DNA of 64,000 bases from JACRIM01 sp964605185 (GTDB lineage Bacteria; Planctomycetota; Phycisphaerae; UBA1845; UTPLA1). Positions 63,141-64,000 of this stretch are shown here, piece after piece. The DNA is taken from positions 1 through 64,000 of the forward strand of contig CAZSBF010000001.1 in NCBI GenBank assembly GCA_964605185.1, in the 5' to 3' direction. Position numbers and translations under genes: made by a program. Numbering within the stretch: position 1 is the stretch's first letter; the number at the start of each line of letters is the position of its first letter. The notes beneath the pieces were generated by a model that did no database searches, had not been told where the DNA came from, and saw only the letters and a program-made list of their open reading frames with translations.

Positions 63141-63211
63141 CCGACATAGCTCAGCGGTAGAGCACCGCTTTCGTAAAGCGGGGGTCGTGGGTTCAAATCC
63201 CACTGTCGGCT
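63141..63211 (+). tRNA. tRNA-Thr (anticodon CGU)
   Basis: It reads ACG codons. The 71-base cloverleaf has an acceptor stem GCCGACA/TGTCGGC, D stem GCTC/GAGC, anticodon stem CCGCT/AGCGG with loop TTCGTAA, so the anticodon is CGT in DNA, a four-base variable loop, and T stem GTGGG/CCCAC with TTCAAAT. The discriminator base is T and CCA is not encoded. Confidence 0.97.
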
Positions 63212-63352
63212 GTCACGTCCACCGCTCCGTTAGCCCCGCTTCCGGATTCCGTATATCTTTCAATTGTGCGAGGGCAGGGGTCCCGCCTCAGTGGGTCCGC
63301 CGCAGCGGATCTTCGGCTTATCGAAGTCGCTTTTTCCCGACCTGGAGTCATT

Positions 63353-64000
63353 ATGACGAAGTCGTTGTGTCGAATCGTGGCAGTCGCGTTCTGCCTTTGT
63401 CTCACCAATTCCGTCCTGGCCGACCAGCGCCCCAACGCCGGCATGTTGCGGTATCCCGACGTGGGCAAGGACAGCATCGTCTTTGTCTATGCGAACGACA
63501 TCTGGACGGTGTCGCGCGACGGCGGCATGGCTACGCCGATGGCTAGCCCGCCTGGTGCCGAGCAGTTTCCGAAGTTCAGCCCCGACGGCTCACAGATCGC
63601 CTTCGTCGGCAACTACGACGGCAACAAAGATCTGTATGTCATGTCGGTAAACGGCGGAACGCCAATTCGCGCGACGTATCATCCGGATGTAGAGATGCTC
63701 TGCGACTGGACGCCCGACGGGCAACTGCTTTTCTATTCCAACCGCATGGCCGGCCTTCGACGGCAGACACAGCTCTTCACTATTCCCGCGACCGGCGGCC
63801 AGGCGACCAAGTTGCCCGTGCCCTACGGTGCGAACGGTGCCATCAGCGGCGACGGCAAGTGGCTCGCCTACACGCCGCACACCATCGACTTTCGAACGTG
63901 GAAGCGCTATCGCGGCGGTATGCAGACCGACATCTGGCTTTATGGCCTCAAAGACAACTCGTCGAAGAAAATCACCGACTGGGAGGGCACCGACTCACTC
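63353..64000 (+). CDS. Tricorn-like protease (S41), N-terminal part; runs off the window
   Basis: The 216 visible residues have a signal peptide (AVAFCLCLTNSVLA), then a WD40/PD40-like propeller start: RYPDVGKDSIVFVYANDIWTVSRDGG in parts, FPKFSPDGSQIAFVGNYDGNKDLYVM and LCDWTPDGQLLFYSNRMAG. This matches the N-terminal propeller of bacterial tricorn-homologue proteases, which degrade peptides. The PDZ and S41 catalytic domains should lie beyond 64000. GGAG lies 7 bases before the ATG. No stop occurs before the end of the window. Confidence 0.85.
   Translation, partial: MTKSLCRIVAVAFCLCLTNSVLADQRPNAGMLRYPDVGKDSIVFVYANDIWTVSRDGGMATPMASPPGAEQFPKFSPDGSQIAFVGNYDGNKDLYVMSVNGGTPIRATYHPDVEMLCDWTPDGQLLFYSNRMAGLRRQTQLFTIPATGGQATKLPVPYGANGAISGDGKWLAYTPHTIDFRTWKRYRGGMQTDIWLYGLKDNSSKKITDWEGTDSL

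Overview
The window looks like a G+C-rich draft contig from the Planctomycetota. The lineage call is an inference. It rests on several large exported proteins with FG-GAP or dockerin-like modules, a PEP-CTERM protein, two membrane proteins with a planctomycete-style N-terminal zinc ribbon, an aspartate-less receiver-like protein, and dipeptidyl-peptidase IV and tricorn-like peptidases. Class or order cannot be fixed. A run of ten Ns at 11211-11220 interrupts one gene, so this is a scaffolded assembly. I see no rRNA, CRISPR array, prophage or insertion sequence.

Layout. 1-8.8 kb: a repeat-rich leader, a Tat-exported superoxide dismutase, a dipeptidyl peptidase IV, an exported PDZ protein, a BI-1 membrane protein, a GNAT acetyltransferase, a PEP-CTERM protein and a lipoprotein. 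8.9-13.2 kb: DUF1015, a POT transporter (split by the gap), a LOG-family hydrolase and a dockerin-like protein. 13.2-18.6 kb: a minus-strand run with a GT2 glycosyltransferase, a polytopic membrane protein, a condensation-fold acyltransferase broken by an in-frame stop, and Sua5; the first three could make a glycolipid. 18.8-23.3 kb: polyprenyl diphosphate synthase, moaC and two tandem phosphoglycerate dehydrogenase paralogues. 23.5-28.5 kb: one 1687-residue FG-GAP surface protein. 29-36.5 kb: a B12-binding radical SAM protein, a nucleotidyltransferase module, MATE, a LysM/L,D-transpeptidase, GT2 and a gamma-carbonic-anhydrase-like protein.

36.6-42 kb is the accessory-looking stretch. It holds a second copy of the leader repeat, a zinc-ribbon gene, a HigBA-type toxin-antitoxin module with a palindrome inside its promoter, a degenerate copy of the zinc-ribbon gene's end, a CPBP protease, a second nucleotidyltransferase module, and a DUF4258/YgiT-type pair. 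The two nucleotidyltransferase modules (31.0 and 39.6 kb) share one design: a tiny first gene overlaps the nucleotidyltransferase, and GATACAATA lies upstream. They are the best candidates here for a little-described system.

42.8-64 kb returns to core and exported functions: serS, FG-GAP, TPR and zinc-ribbon proteins, a glycosyltransferase, Hsp20, an aspartate aminotransferase, an Asp-less receiver-like protein, a sigma-70 family factor behind two CRP-like palindromes, ferredoxin, mfd, a 998-residue Cys-rich/dockerin protein behind a structured leader, tRNA-Thr(CGU), and the start of a tricorn-like protease.
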